The notes under the pieces are model-generated. The model did not search any database. It was not told where the DNA came from and saw only the letters and a list, made by a program, of their open reading frames with translations. The position numbers were made by a program, and so were the translations under genes. DNA of 64,000 nt from Bettongia penicillata ogilbyi (taxonomy: Eukaryota > Chordata > Mammalia > Diprotodontia > Potoroidae): the NCBI GenBank assembly GCA_023548195.1, contig JAJHZJ010000014.1:19842218-19906217 (forward strand). The letters are read 5' to 3'. This document shows positions 11,114 to 23,485 of the stretch, one piece after another; position 1 is the first letter of the stretch, and each line of letters starts with the position of its first letter.

Positions 11114-11575
11114 GTGAGTTTCTGTTTATCTGGAAAAAGTTTATCATAATTTCTTCCCTCTTTAACAGAAAGAAGAGAAATCATTTGAAAATCAAATCAG
11201 TTTTGTTTTCAACAACTTTGAAATTTCCAGATAACTTCTGTTCATGCAACAGACCTGCTATATTTATTTTTATGCATTATCTCTCCTCTTTGTTAATCTA
11301 TTTTCTTTCCTTTTTTCTATGTTAAATGTATATACTACTTTGTAAGCAATAGCTTATTTTCTCTTTGCATTCTCTATACATTCGGAATCGCTTCTTATTT
11401 GGTCACCAAAATTGTGAGTCATGTTCAGCTACTTTTGCATAGTTGGTTCTGGATAAGAATGTGATTAGTAAGTAGTTTTAGAAGACTAGCCATATAAATG
11501 TCTCTTAATATAAAAAAAAAATTCCAAATATTTTATTAGCTTATCTTTAAATATTCTAAACATATCTTTAGAACA

Positions 11576-11917
11576 TTTGAATCTAAGTGTAAGACTTTAC
11601 ATTTAACCCTATTAAATTTTATATTAAAAGAGTTGGCCTAACATTGCAGCCTGTCAAGATCTAACTGGATCCCAACATTTGGCTATCACTTCTAATTTTG
11701 AATCATTTGCAAATCTGATAAGCTTTTATAGAAGATATTATTAAAAATGTTAAAATAGTAAAGGGATAAACAGATCACTAGTATACTCCACCACAGAACT
11801 TCTAAATTGGCAGGAAACCAGTAATGATTGCATTTAAAGTCCAGTTATTCAACCAGTTCCAAACCATCTTAACTATACTATTGTCAAGTCCACATTTCAC
11901 CATCTTATCCACAAGAA
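11576..11917 (-). repeat. Left arm of a 342-bp long inverted repeat
   Basis: The reverse complement of 12755-13096 aligns to this stretch without gaps and with about seven mismatches (about 98% identity). Homology ends sharply on both sides, at 'tttgaatctaag' and 'cacaagaa'. The sequence is the antisense of a CR1/L3 reverse-transcriptase segment, so this arm is probably the derived copy. It begins 462 bp after the MIPOL1 exon donor. Confidence 0.95.
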
Positions 11918-12004
11918 AAACATAATGTATTTCTATCATTCACCCATCTACCCACCTTCTATCTAGCTACTTATATTTCTGTTTGTCCATCTATCTATAC
12001 ATCT

Positions 12005-12240
12005 ATAGGTAGCATGAGGCAGTGGATACAGTACTGGACTTAAGAGTCAGGAAACCTGACCTGAAGTGGATTCAAATCTTACTGCAGACACTTAACAGCA
12101 AAGTGACCCCAAACAAGTCTTTTAACCTCTCTGGACCTCATTTATTATCTATAAGGTGGGGGTGGGAATGAGGATGGACTACATAGACTCTAAGGCCCCT
12201 CTTGGCCCTAAATCTCTGCTCTTTTGATTTGATTTAGTGG
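12005..12240 (+). repeat. tRNA-derived SINE in the inverted-repeat spacer
   Basis: 'gaggcagtggatacagtactgg', shown here as gaggcagtggatacagtact, then 'gagtcaggaaacctgacc', 'agacacttaac' and 'taacctctctggacctca'. It follows the marsupial tRNA-headed SINE order. Confidence 0.85.
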
Positions 12241-12754
12241 TTCAAAAATGAAGGGAAAAAATTAAGGATATAACTCTGTTTCTTTCCATTACATACAAGA
12301 CCTACACAGTTGACTAGGATATGATGAGAAGGGCTTCTCAGGATATCTTTTTAAGTGCTTTCAAAGTAGATAAGAATCGCCTATAATAAGCAAATCCATT
12401 GTTTGAATACATCAGTGATCTCTGAAGGACCAACGAGAACCTGAACAATACTACAGTAGCAGAGAATGGAAAATTTCCTTACTTTCACAGTACAATGAAA
12501 ATGGAGGCTAGAAGCCACTGAATTTAACTTTGAACTTCTAGAAGATATTATTACAAGATTGGTTAGAGAACAACTGAAAAAGTAAGAAGTAATTACAAAG
12601 CTATAACTTTGTTAATGGCTTCATTAAGAAGAGATTATGCCAGACCAAAATAATTTCTTTTTATGTTATGGTTTGTAGTTCAGTAGGTCTGGAAAATGCC
12701 CCATGTGGAATTTGGTTAGATTTTGCAAAACATTTAATAAAGCTTATCATGCTA

Positions 12755-13096
12755 TTCTTGTGAATAAGATGGTGAAATGTGGACTTGACAATAGTATAGT
12801 TAAGATGGTTTGGAACTGGTTGAATAACTGAACTTTAAATGCAGTCATTACTAGTTTCATGCCAATTTAGAAGTTCTGTGGTGGAGTATACCAGTGATCT
12901 GTTTATCCCTTTACTATTTTAACATTTTTAATAATATCTTCTATAAAAGCTTATCAGATTTGCAAATGATTCAAAATTAGAAGTGATAGCCAAATGTTGG
13001 GATCCAGTTAGATCTTGACAGGCTGCAATGTTAGGCCAACTCTTTTAATATAAAATTTAATAGGGTTAAATGTGAAGTCTTACACTTAGATTCAAA
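12755..13096 (+). repeat. Right arm of the 342-bp long inverted repeat
   Basis: Pairs with 11576-11917. It is continuous on both sides with a CR1/L3-like LINE, so it is likely the original location. The spacer between the arms is 837 bp and holds a SINE. Confidence 0.95.
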
Positions 13097-13189
13097 AAAC
13101 CCACTTCTCAAGTATTAAGATGAAGGGATTCAGTAAGATAGAAGCTTATCTGATGAAAGATCTACAGTTGGAGTTCTTATTGTGTGTAT

Positions 13190-13360
13190 ATGTGTGGTCA
13201 TGGATCCTTTAGCTATCTGGTGAAACTTATGGACCCCTGCTCAGAAAAGGTTTTTAAGCACATAAAATTAAAATAAGCATTCCAAAGAAGACCAATTATA
13301 TTGAAATAAAGATATAATTTTTTTTCTTATCCAAGGACTCAGAAACTCTGATGCAGAGAT
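13190..13360. repeat. Old non-autonomous repeat, copy 1 of 3 (unnamed)
   Basis: 'tggtgaaacttatggacccc', 'gctcagaaaagg', 'aagcacataaaat' and 'ccaattatattgaaat' recur, diverged, at about 19940-20130 and 53370-53540. Some copies end in 'gattcttgaac' or 'gattaagaac', which look like terminal inverted repeats of a DNA transposon. It splits the CR1/L3 LINE. Confidence 0.55.
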
Positions 13361-15139
13361 TTTAAATGGACTACAAGCTCAATATAAATAGTTCTTATAA
13401 AAAGCTAATATTATTATAATTTTCATTAAGGTGGTATGGTGTCCAGGCCTAGAGAAGTGACAGGTGACAGTCCTTTTGAGAACTGTGCCCTGATCAGATC
13501 ACACCTGGAATATTGTGTTCCCTTCTGTTCTGGGTACAGCATTTTAGGAAGATTTTTTTTTTAAGTTGGAGAGCATGTAGATGGGGGTGAAAGGGATAGT
13601 GAAGGATCTTGAGTTCATACTGTGAGTCTGAAGGAACTGGAGAACAGAAAGGAAAGTCCTGTAAAAAGAGACTGTTCTTGTTCTCTGTAACTTTGTCCAC
13701 AGGGGACAAAATTGGAAGCAATTCCTTCAATGAGCTAAACATAGGTCTAATATAATAAAGGGAATAGGAATAGGGACTGGGCTTGTTATTTTAGTGTTAT
13801 CTGGAATTTTTGGATGATGAAATTCCCCCTACCGGTGATAGCACTTTTTCTGCAACTTATGGACCTTAAAGATTTCCCAGTGCCCTGAAACATTAAGTGC
13901 TTTAACTACAATCACAGCTAATATATGTTAGAAGTAGCTCTTGAATACAGGGCTTTCTGGTACAAAAAGTGACTCTCTATTGCACCACACTACCTCATGT
14001 TAAATAGGTTTCTGATGACTAAAGCTCTCCATCTAATAACTCAAACTACTGCTAAGCAGAGGCTGAATTAAATACTGTTAGGTGTATTGTAGACAGGATT
14101 CCTGTTCACATGGTTTGTATTAGAAGATCTCTCTGAGGTCCCCTCCAACTCCCAGATTCTTTAATTCAGTGAATGCAAATTATAATGGTAAATTTGAACT
14201 CCAAAGAAAATTATCCTTCACTCTTACATAGGGCAAACATTTCTCTTATTTATGCCGTTGATTTGCTTGGGAAACTCCTTTTTGAATACAATGAGAAGGC
14301 AAACTTCATCACTGCCCTCATAGCACTTCATCACATGTGCTGAACTAGGGGACTTCAATGCAATGATATATAGCTATTATATAATAGTTACAAAGCCTTT
14401 TTCTATTCCATTAATGTAGTTGTATACATTTAGATAAACACTTCACATACAAACTTATGGTACTTCTCTCTGAGAAATCTTACTTTTTTTAAAATTCATT
14501 TCAGTGTTTGTCAACATTAATAATGTTATTCAGTCAAGATGGCTGCCAGTATTCAACAAATATTGATTAAATGCTTAGTATATACAAGATAGTTTTCTAG
14601 GTATTGTGAAGAGATAGAAGTGTAAAGGGAAGGTGACATGTAAATAATGCAAAGTATAATGTGAATCTCTAATGATATGAAGTGTGATGATGGTTCAGAG
14701 AAGGGAGATATATATGACTGAGGGGACTGTGTAATGGTTTGTGGATAAAATGAATTTGATTCGTCAGTTAAAACAAAATATAATGGTGTAACCATTAATA
14801 GTTTCATATACATATGCAAGATGCTTTTAATGCCTCCAAAATAAAATAAAATTTACTCTTGTGGTCAAAACATCACTTGAGATGATAAAAATCATAATTA
14901 TTGTGAAGGTTTTCAGTTTTGCAATGATACTTGGGTTTCCCTCATGTTTTCCAGAAGTGAGTTACTTAAGTCATCTTCACTTAAAAGAGGAAATTTCAAA
15001 GTGTGCTTATTCTAGGAAATTAATTTGTTCCACCTATAGTGTGGGGTATATATGTACATTGTTTATTGACTGATTTTTTTCAGAAAAATTTTTTGTATCA
15101 TGAATTTTCTCCTGTGTTATTGTTTTCTGGCATTTTTTA

Positions 15140-15830
15140 ATGGATTTTTTAAAATTTATTTTCAGTGTTTGACATTCACTTCCATATATCTTATATTTTT
15201 TTCCCACTCCCTGCCCCTCATTTCCCCCTTCCTCCCCATTCCCTCCCTGAGACAGTGTACAATCTTATATAGCTTCTACACATACATTCCTATTGAATGC
15301 AAGTTGCATAGAAGAATTAAAATGAATGGGAGAAACCATAAAACAAAACAAATCATAATGCAAAATAAAATGGTCTGTTTCTGTCTGCAATCCAATTCCA
15401 CAGTTCTTTCTCTGGATGTGGAAGGCATTTTGCCTCGAGTCCACTGGAAATTTTTTAAGTCCATTCATTTCAATGAAGTACTAAGTCTATCAGAAAAATT
15501 CCATGCACATTTGTTGCTGTGTACAAAGTTTTCCTGTTCTGCTCTTTTCACTCAGCATCAGTTCATATAAGTCTTTCTAGGCTTCTCTGAAGTCTTCCTG
15601 TTTATTGTTTCTCATAGCACAATAGTATCCATTACATTCATATACCACAACTTGTTCAGCCATTCCCCGAATTGATGGGCATTACTTTGATTTCCAGTTT
15701 TTGACTACCACAAAGAGAGCTGCTGTAAGTATTTTTGTACATGTGGGACCCTTTCTCATTTATGGCATTTGAAACCTCTTAGGAATCAATATAATTTCAT
15801 GTGGAATGCATTCACATTATCTTGATTAGT
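15140..15830 (-). mobile_element. L1 3' end fragment
   Basis: Antisense L1 3' UTR and end of ORF2: 'cagtgtttgacattcact', 'ttctctggatgtgga', 'tctgctcttttcactcagc', 'cacaatagtatccat', 'cattccccgaattgatggg' and 'gtgggaccctttctc'. Overlapping small open frames on both strands are chance. Confidence 0.85.
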
Positions 15831-16459
15831 TTGTTTAAACAAAACTATAGTAGTAATGTATAAGATGGAGATAATTTAACCTTTATTACAATTTACTTTT
15901 ATTGTATGAACTGGGTTCTCATACTTAATCTGATATTTAAAATGCACCCTTAATTCTCACTTATATCCTTCTAACCACTTCCCTTTCTTTATTCTGAAAT
16001 ATCATAATGATGCAATTTGTAAGTAGTGTAAGGCAGCAAACATTTATTAAGCTCTTACTATGTTCCAGACACTAGCAACTATTGGAACTTTTGGTTCTTT
16101 GTAAAAAGTCTTTCATTTTCCTCCCCCCACCAACAATTATTTTAAAAGCATTTCTTTTTGGCAAATATTTTAAAAAGCTAAGCAGAAAAATATGAAGAGA
16201 CAGTATTTGAAATAACTTGAAATCAATTGAACAAGTTATTCAATAGAAAAATACTTAAGTCCTTAATGTAGCTCAATGGATATTTTTTGAATGCTTCATA
16301 GATATAAAGTGCTTGCTGCTGAGGTATATAATGTTTTATGATGTGGTCTCTACCACCAAGCAAGCAGTTAGGGAGACAAGATTTATACATGTGATGCTAC
16401 TGGAGAATGATGAGATTATATAAAACAAAGTACTAAATTTAATATGAGCAAATGAAAAT

Positions 16460-16700
16460 TCAATGCTGCTTAGTGATAAAAAGATGGCTTTAAAGCCAAG
16501 AAGACCTGGTCTCAGGTCTTCACTGACACAACCTGACTAAATGGTCTAGGGCAAGACCCAAACTCTCTGTGTTTGTAGGCACCTTTCTAAGAATATAAGT
16601 TGCAGATAATGCATCAAACTATATTGAAAGAATGAATTTCCTCACCTTGGAGTTCCTTACACCAATGAAATCATAGATTTAGTCCTTATACATTAACCAT
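16460..16700 (+). repeat. tRNA-derived SINE, degraded
   Basis: 'aagccaagaagacctgg', 'tctcaggtcttcactgacac', 'gggcaagacccaaactc' and a following 'gaatttcctcacc' follow the SINE head and body in order. Confidence 0.6.
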
Positions 16701-16929
16701 AATTAGTGTTACATTTTTTTGAGAACATGTTGTGGGATGGGAAAATCAAATGAGATGATAAATATAAAGTACTTTGTAAGCCTTGAAGTGCCTTGTATAT
16801 TCTAGCTGCTATTATTTTTATTATTCATGATGGAAACTGGGGGAGAGAAAGAATTATAAACAAGAAGAAAACAAAGAACAAATGTATGGAGGGAGAAATG
16901 AGCAGGGTACACTTGGGAGATAATTAAGT

Positions 16930-19385
16930 GACTTTTTAAAAAAAGTCTTTTTAAAAAATTTTTTTACCTATTTTAAAATTTTTGAACTTAAATACAAAAC
17001 CTTAAATATACAATAAGAAAAGAAAAAGGAACATATTGTAAACTTTAATGTTGGAACTTAAATGCAAAATATGAAAAGGGGGACAAAAAGGCATTGGCAT
17101 GTGCACAGCTGAACGGAAGAGAGGATTCAAAATATATAGCAATAAATTTTATATAATAAACACTACACATTGTGTTCAGAGCTGTCCATCCTTTCTATGC
17201 TTCCTCATTAAGTTTTCTTTTGTTCTCTCCCTTGCCCACTGCCCTGCCCCATCCTATTGAAGAAGGCTACATTTAAATATGGGTATATTTTTATACATGC
17301 ATACACACATGTATACATACATATGTACATACATACTTGTGTACACATATTCACACAGATACAGATGTATGCGTGTACATGCATTTACATACACATACAT
17401 AAACTTAGGTATCTATAATCATATTCATATGTAGACATATACATTTCATATATCTATGTAAGACTGTACTACATTTATTTGTTCTCTGTTTCTCTGAGGG
17501 TGGATAACTTCTTCCTTCATAAGTCCAAGTCTTTACATATTTTTCAGTCTACCAACTCATTTCTTACACCACAGCAATGTTCCATCCTTAAGACTATCTA
17601 GTTATTTTAAATACTCCAAAACAGCATTGATGAATATGGCTGACACATAGTGTGTTTCCCTGTTTTGATTAAATCTATTTTGGCTTTAACTTTGTCTGAA
17701 ATCATGTACCTTTGCTTCTTTTTCCCTAAAAAATTTTACTCCTGATCTTTATTTTATATTTGTGTGTGTCTCTTATTTTCTATCCCTTCTGACTCCTCTA
17801 CTTTACTTCTACCCACTACCTTGCCCTTGTATTACTTAACCTACCTCCCCTCCATGTATCCCTCCCTTAACCTCCCATTCTCATTAATCTAAACACCCTT
17901 CTATTACCTCCTTATCATATTCTCTCACCCTGCCCTCTAAAAATCCCTCCCTTTTCTCCCCTCTCCCTGTCCCTTTAACCTTTTATTTCTTTCTGAATTT
18001 GAAGACTTTCATAACCATGTATACATGTATGTATATACATACATATGTATATATGTATTGTTCTTTCTTGAACCCTTTCCCAATGAAAGTAGGGTCCCAG
18101 AACTCCCACCACTCCTCCCCCATCTAATTCTTCTTTATCAGTTTTTCTTCTCACTTCTCATTTATATAACATAATTACTCTTTACTTGTTCCTAAATGGT
18201 TTTATTTTATCATATCATATTCAAGTCTACCCCAGTCTTTCTTATGGATTACCCATTTACTAATAATAGTCTTAGACATATGTTTTACATTTTCTCATAT
18301 AGAAAGGAAACAGTCAGTCCTTATTGTGTCCCTTATAATTAGTCTTTGGTATATAGCTTATATATCTCTTCACTCTTATATGTTAAATCTTTTATTAAGT
18401 TGGGGTTTTATTTTTTTTAACAAAATTCTGAATGTCTAACAACTTATTAAGTGTCCATTTCTTTTCCATTCAGGATTATGCTGGGTATGACATTTTCATC
18501 CACCACCCCAGTTCTTTTACTCTTTGATATATAATGTTCCAAGACCAGTCATATTTTAGTGTTGCCACTGCTAGGTCTTGTGTAATTATAATTGTGGGGC
18601 CGCCATCTTTAAATTGTTTTTTTTCTTATTGTTTGTAATATTTTGTCCTTGAGCTGGGCTTTTCGGAATTGGTCTATAAGATTCCCCCAGGTTTTCCTCA
18701 GGGGGTCTCTTTCAGGTGATGTTTGGTGGATTTTTTCCATTTCTACTTTTCCTTCTTATTCTAATACTTCAGGACAATTTTCTTTAATTATTTCTTGTAT
18801 TATTATATCAAGATTCTTTTTTGTTATCATAGCTTTCAGGTAGCCTGATCATTCTTATGTTTTCATGATCTGTTTTCCAGATCAATTATTTTTCTTATGA
18901 CATGTTTCATATTCTCTTCTCTTTGTTCATTCTTTGCATTTTGTTTTCTTGTATGTGGTCTCTTTAATGTTTGCTGGCTTCCCCTTGCCCAAATCTGATT
19001 TTCAAGGAGTCATTTTCTTCCTTATGATTATGGATCTCCTTTTCTAATTGGTTTATTTTCTTTCATAATTTCATTTTTCTTGGATTATTCTTATTTAAAT
19101 TTTTTTCTCAATCTCTGTCATTTGAGTTTTAAAGTCTTTTTAAAGTTCTATAAGTTCTTTTGGGGCAGGTGACCATTTGATATCCTTGGATTTTTCTTCA
19201 GATCTTCCTTGATTGTCCCAAGAGGACTACTCTTCTGCCTCAACTTATGTTTATTTTAACCACTCTCTGTTTCCCCTGGGGTACTATTTTATCTCATTAG
19301 TGGGTGAAATCTGGAGAGCTTGGAATTTTCTGACATAACCTGCCATTTTCCCAGAATCCTCCGTTAAGAGGCTATCTTGACCAGA
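16930..19385 (-). mobile_element. Old L1, minus strand, with 5' part of ORF2, ORF1 and 5' UTR
   Basis: Antisense order from high to low coordinates: 5' UTR ('gagagcttggaattttctg' near 19315), ORF1 (about 19200-18600; 'ggtctctttcaggtgatg', 'ttccagatcaatt' correspond to the PERD and DLENR regions), pyrimidine-rich intergenic sequence (18500-17800), and endonuclease-like sequence near 17700. A (CATA)n-rich stretch at 17290-17420 and 18010-18060 interrupts it. Strongly degenerate. Confidence 0.65.
17290..17420. repeat. CATA/CACA-rich simple repeat
   Basis: Runs of acatac, catgtata and cacacat over about 130 bp. Confidence 0.8.
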
Positions 19386-19737
19386 TTATATGTTGCAAGG
19401 TATACCTTGATGTTTCTTGGATATATGCTTATATAATAAGGTTTGACCATGTTACAGGAGGTCTTGCAAAGTTGATGATACAGGCAGTGAAGGTTCTTGA
19501 GCAACAACATAATAAAAATGATATTTTAGGAAGAAGAATCATTCCAGTACCAAGTTACATTTCAAATTAGAGATAATAGATCTCTGGTGATTATTGAATG
19601 GAAATTGAAAGGAATTTATATTTTTTTTCTGACCTAGGCATGACACCATTTTGAGAATTGATTGTGAATTGGATCAGAAACCTTCTTACATAAATGTGTA
19701 AAACCTAAGGAAATCATTTACACAATATTGTAAAAAT

Positions 19738-21060
19738 TTTAGTCAATAAAGACCCTTGAAGAAAGAATACAAAATTCACTGGAGACTAACTTCTAAAGAA
19801 TTAGTAGATCAAAGAATAATTCATTAAAAATGGAAACTTTTATCAAACAAGTGACAAAAATGAAACACTATACCAAAACTTATGGAATTCAGTTAAAGCA
19901 ATCCTTAGGGGAAAACTTATGTCTCTGAATAAAAAGTTCTTCATCTTTTTTTATGCCATGGACAGCTTTCCTAGTCTGGTGAAGTCTTATAGATATCTTT
20001 TCAGAATAATGTTATTAAATGCATAAAAATGAAAATAAATTTGGTTACAAAAGAAACCAATGCTTTTGAAACACTTTTCAATGATTTTTTTTTCAAAAAA
20101 GCTCATGGATTTCAGATTAAGAACGTTTCTTTTAAATGCTTTCGTTAACAAATGACATTAAAAAATGAATCAATGAATTTTATATGCAATTAAAAAAAAC
20201 ACTAAAAAAACCACTAGAAAACCAATAAATATTCCCCAACTGAATAGAAAAGTAGAAATTTTGAAATAGACAGGAGAGATTAATAAAATTAAAAACAAAA
20301 GTAAAACCTGTCAAATTGGTAAGTAAAACTAGGAGAACTTTGTTTTGAAAAAGCAACAAAGTAGATAAGCAGTAATTCAATTTGATTTTTAAAAGATAAC
20401 AGAAAATCAAATTGTTTATTTTAATAAATGAAAAAGTACTATTCACAACAATTAAAATAGAGGAAAATATCAGAAGTTATCCTGCCTAATTATATATGTT
20501 CCCCCAAAATGATAACTTAGATGAAATCAATGAATACTTTAAAATATAAAATATTCAGATTAATGAAAGAAGAAATAGATTATTTTAATAATATTTATCA
20601 GACATAAGAAATTGACCAAGTCATAAATAAACTCTAAAGACAACATAAAGTCTATGAAAAGTAAGTTTACAAGTGAATTTTCTCATATATTCAAGGAACA
20701 ACTAATTCTAACATTACTTAAAATTTTTGCAAAGTAGGATAAGCAAAGAGCCTTCCAGATTCATTCTCGATGCAAATATAGTCTTCCTTCTTAAATGATG
20801 GAGAGAACAAGCAGAGAAAGAAAGCTATAGACTAATGTACCTAATATTTAGACTAACATACCTAATAATTATTGACATAAATGTGAAATAAAGTAAAAAC
20901 AAATGGGCAACAGCATTTTAAACTACACCTAGGTTGAACTTGTACCAGCAATGAAGATTCATTCAACTGTAAGAAAAAAACAAGTAAAATGAACCATTAA
21001 AAATTAATAAATACCCCATAATGGTATCAATGGAATGCTAGATTGTTGGGTTTTTAACAA
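19738..21060 (+). mobile_element. L1 ORF2 fragment (linker and reverse transcriptase), degenerate
   Basis: Sense L1 order: 'gaattcagttaaagcaatcc', 'aaaacttatgtctctga', 'ggaaccttt'-like linker sequence, 'aagaaattgaccaagtcat', and 'tgaacttgtaccagcaatg' (the FVPGM region of the L1 reverse transcriptase). It is interrupted at about 19940-20130 by the unnamed old repeat. Many stops. Confidence 0.7.
19940..20130. repeat. Old non-autonomous repeat, copy 2 of 3
   Basis: 'ctggtgaagtcttatagat', 'cagaataatgttattaaatg' and the end 'catggatttcagattaagaac'. See copy 1 at 13190. Confidence 0.55.
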
Positions 21061-21265
21061 AGTCCAAAATTCATTTTTTTTGGTTGTTTTTTTTAAATTT
21101 TTGTTTATTTCATCAAATATCTCCCAATTACATGTAAAAAATTTCAGCATTCATTTTTTAAATATTTGACTTCAAATTTTGTCCCTACTTCACCCTTCTT
21201 TGACATAGCAAGCAATTTGATATCATTATGCACATGAAGTCATGCAAAGGAAAAGAACCCAGCAT
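21060..21265 (-). mobile_element. Short L1 3' end fragment
   Basis: 'tatctcccaattacatg', 'caagcaatttgatatc' and 'cacatgaagtcatgcaaag' match the antisense L1 3' UTR head seen at 48365-48540. Confidence 0.65.
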
Positions 21266-21299
21266 CCAGATGAGTTACAACCTCTATAAAGAAATTATG

Positions 21300-22080
21300 T
21301 AAACCAGAGAAAAATAACAGTTAGTGAGACAGAGGACTTGTGGAATTTGAGAAGATCATGGAACAACAACATGCTGTAGATTCAAAAAGAATGAAGAAAT
21401 TATTAGGGCAGAATTTATGGCCTGCAGAGCAGAAATAATAGGTAGAAGAGAAAAGCTTCAATCTGCAATAGCACATCTCACCAAAGAAACAAGAGAGGAC
21501 AATTGATTGAGAATGCAAATACTCAGGAGTGAAGGACAATCCAGAAGAAAAGAAAACATACTCTCAATTCAAGCAAAGCATATTGATCTTGAAGACAGGA
21601 TGGATAGAGACAATCTAAGGATTATAGGTCTCCCAGAAGAACACAGGTCAAAAATTCTGAACACCATAGTGCATCATGTAATACAAGAATATTGCTCAGA
21701 ACTTCTGAACACAGAAAAATAAATAGAAATTGAAATAGAAGTCCCTTCTAGAGTCTTGACAAAAAACAAAACAAAACAAAACAAGAGCAAACCAAGACTG
21801 CAAAATTTGAAGACACATAGTGGTTAAATTTAATAGTTCAATATAGAAACAATACATTCTTTAAGCAAACAACCTTTAAGTAAATACAAAGGAAAGGAAA
21901 TTCAAATAATACAAGATTATTCTTCATCCACTACAATATGCAAGAGGGAAAGGAATAATGTCTTCCAAAGAGAAATGGAGCTCAATATGCAGTACAGGTT
22001 GATTTATCCTACAAATCTGAGCTTCACTCTAAATGAAAAACTATGGATACTGAGTAATAAAGAGGCATTCAAAAAAGAAC
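21300..22080 (+). pseudogene. L1 ORF1 relic, plus strand
   Basis: Translations carry HIDLEDRMDRDNLRIIGLPE (21567-21630), an L1 ORF1 RRM start, and MQYRLIYPTNLSFTLNEKLW (about 21985-22045), the C-terminal domain. The middle is broken by stops and an (AAAAC)n tract near 21765. An old subfamily, more diverged than the copy at 42206. Confidence 0.75.
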
Positions 22081-22089
22081 CACACCTGA

Positions 22090-22345
22090 AGAGATCATTT
22101 GTTTCTTGTGTTCCTCCTTCATTGTCGAAGAAGAAGACCGTGCCATCAGAGAAATGATGACATGACTTGCACTTGAATTTGTTTGGAGTGAGGGAGGGAT
22201 GTGCAGGTCACCAGTCTCCTTCTCCTCCTGAGCCATCTGAATCCAGGGACCTGATATTCATCAGGATGACTGGAGATGACCCAGGATGCACTGGGAGACC
22301 TTGAACCCTTTAGGTCATGGTCTTTGCAGGTACTCACTTAGGATG
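22090..22345 (-). repeat. RTE-derived SINE (RTESINE-like)
   Basis: On the minus strand it reads 'gggcattgcctcatcc', 'gagtacctgcaaagacc', 'cccagtgcatcctggg', 'cattcagatggctcagg'-like sequence, 'gacctgcacatccctccc', and the RTE 3' end 'tctgatggcacggtcttctt'. It shares its last 180 bp with 44550-44735 and 55185-55355. Confidence 0.85.
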
Positions 22346-22479
22346 AGGCAATGCCCATTCATTGATTGAATAGGCCTCTTTAAGAAGTAGCCAGGGTATG
22401 GCCCCTTTAATGAGGTGACGAAAAAGAAAGACATCAGGCTGGGAGGGAAAGAGCAACAGTTACTACTGATAATCACTCT

Positions 22480-22740
22480 CAAGCTAGCCTCATTTGTATA
22501 ATAAGAGGGTTGGATTTGATAGTTTCTGGGGTCTTTCTCTAGTTCTAGGTCTCTGTGGTCCCAAGCTCTTATATCTGTCTCTGTGGGCCTCAGTTTCCTT
22601 CTCTGTAAAATAAAGGGATTATTCCTCTATCCCTTTATGGGCCTCAATTTCTTCCCCTGTAAAATGAAGAGGTTGAGAATATACCCTTCTTTAGGCCTGT
22701 TTCCCCTCTGTGAAATCAAGGTTGGGGGGTACTGATTAAT
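22480..22740 (+). repeat. SINE with three tandem 'cctcagtttccttctctgt' blocks
   Basis: A MIR/CORE SINE body whose 'gcctcagtttcc..tgtaaaat' block occurs three times, near 22589, 22643 and 22694, each followed by a short unrelated spacer. Confidence 0.7.
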
Positions 22741-22964
22741 GATCCTGAAGAACAGATAATTCATAACTTCTCCTGTATGCAGGTAGGGTAGAATGGTATG
22801 TGCATGTATCAGGTGTGTTTAATAAACTGGTTTTTCTTTCTTTTTTTCAAAACAGTTTTTCTAATGTACCAAGAGAGAGTTCAACTTTAAAGGAGAAAAA
22901 GAAAGGGTATTTCCAGAAATGACTAGATACAAAAACAAAAAGTATTAATACAACTAATTATTTA

Positions 22965-23160
22965 AAATGAGAGGCATTGTGGCATTGTTATTCCTTGGAA
23001 TCAGGAAGACATGGGTTCGAATCTTGCCTTGGACACTGACTAACTGTGGACCACTGGGCAAGTCACTTACCCTCTAGGCCAAGATCCTATGTAATTAAGT
23101 AAAACGAGGGAGTACGACTTTCAAGCTCCTTTCCATTCTAAAACCCCATGATTCTCTGAA
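22965..23160 (+). repeat. tRNA-derived SINE
   Basis: 'gaatcaggaagacatggg', 'ttcgaatcttgcc', 'gggcaagtcacttacc' and 'ccattctaaaaccccatgat'. Confidence 0.85.
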
Positions 23161-23219
23161 CACTAGGGAAAACACAACTATTGGGTTTCCATTTCTTCCT
23201 GAGGAGAAAGGAGACAATT

Positions 23220-23485
23220 TCTGTCTCACAGTGCAGTGATGAACACAGCAGATATGTTCGTGTTCCTCACATACATGGCCTCATCTGAACCTCACAGACC
23301 CCCAGGGGATTGGGCAGTGAGGCAGGGAGGGAGAGGACAGAGGAGCAGGGCAAGCATAACTATCTCCATTTTACAGATGAGGGGAATGAGGCGCAAAGAG
23401 GTGAAAAAACCTGCGCAAGATCAAAGATAGTAATGGAGCCCTCTGCCCCTTACCTGAGTCACCGCCCCACAACAAGATGATTGCA
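23220..23485 (-). repeat. MIR-type SINE with a G-rich insertion
   Basis: 'cctcatctgaacctcacag' and 'tctccattttacagatgagg' are MIR blocks separated by about 70 bp of 'gcagggagggagaggac'-type sequence. Confidence 0.6.

Larger units (their letters stand above)
12560..14165 (+). mobile_element. CR1/L3-like LINE, reverse-transcriptase part to 3' end
   Basis: Degenerate DNA follows the CR1/L3 ORF2 order as recalled: 'attcttgtgaataagatgg', 'ttggaactggttgaataac', 'gtggagtataccagtgatct' (from VPQGSVL), 'tttgcaaatgattc' (from FADD), 'aatgtgaagtcttacactta', 'gatcacacctggaatattgt' (from RPHLEY), and a 3' tail 'ccctccaactcccagattct' near 14140. It is interrupted at about 13190-13360 by another old repeat and at about 13865-14010 by a MIR-like fragment. 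Confidence 0.75.

Noticed and set aside
15100..15570. 156-codon plus-strand open frame
   Set aside because: It overlaps antisense L1 3' UTR and ORF2 C-terminus sequence; the translation has no protein-family motif and is low-complexity.
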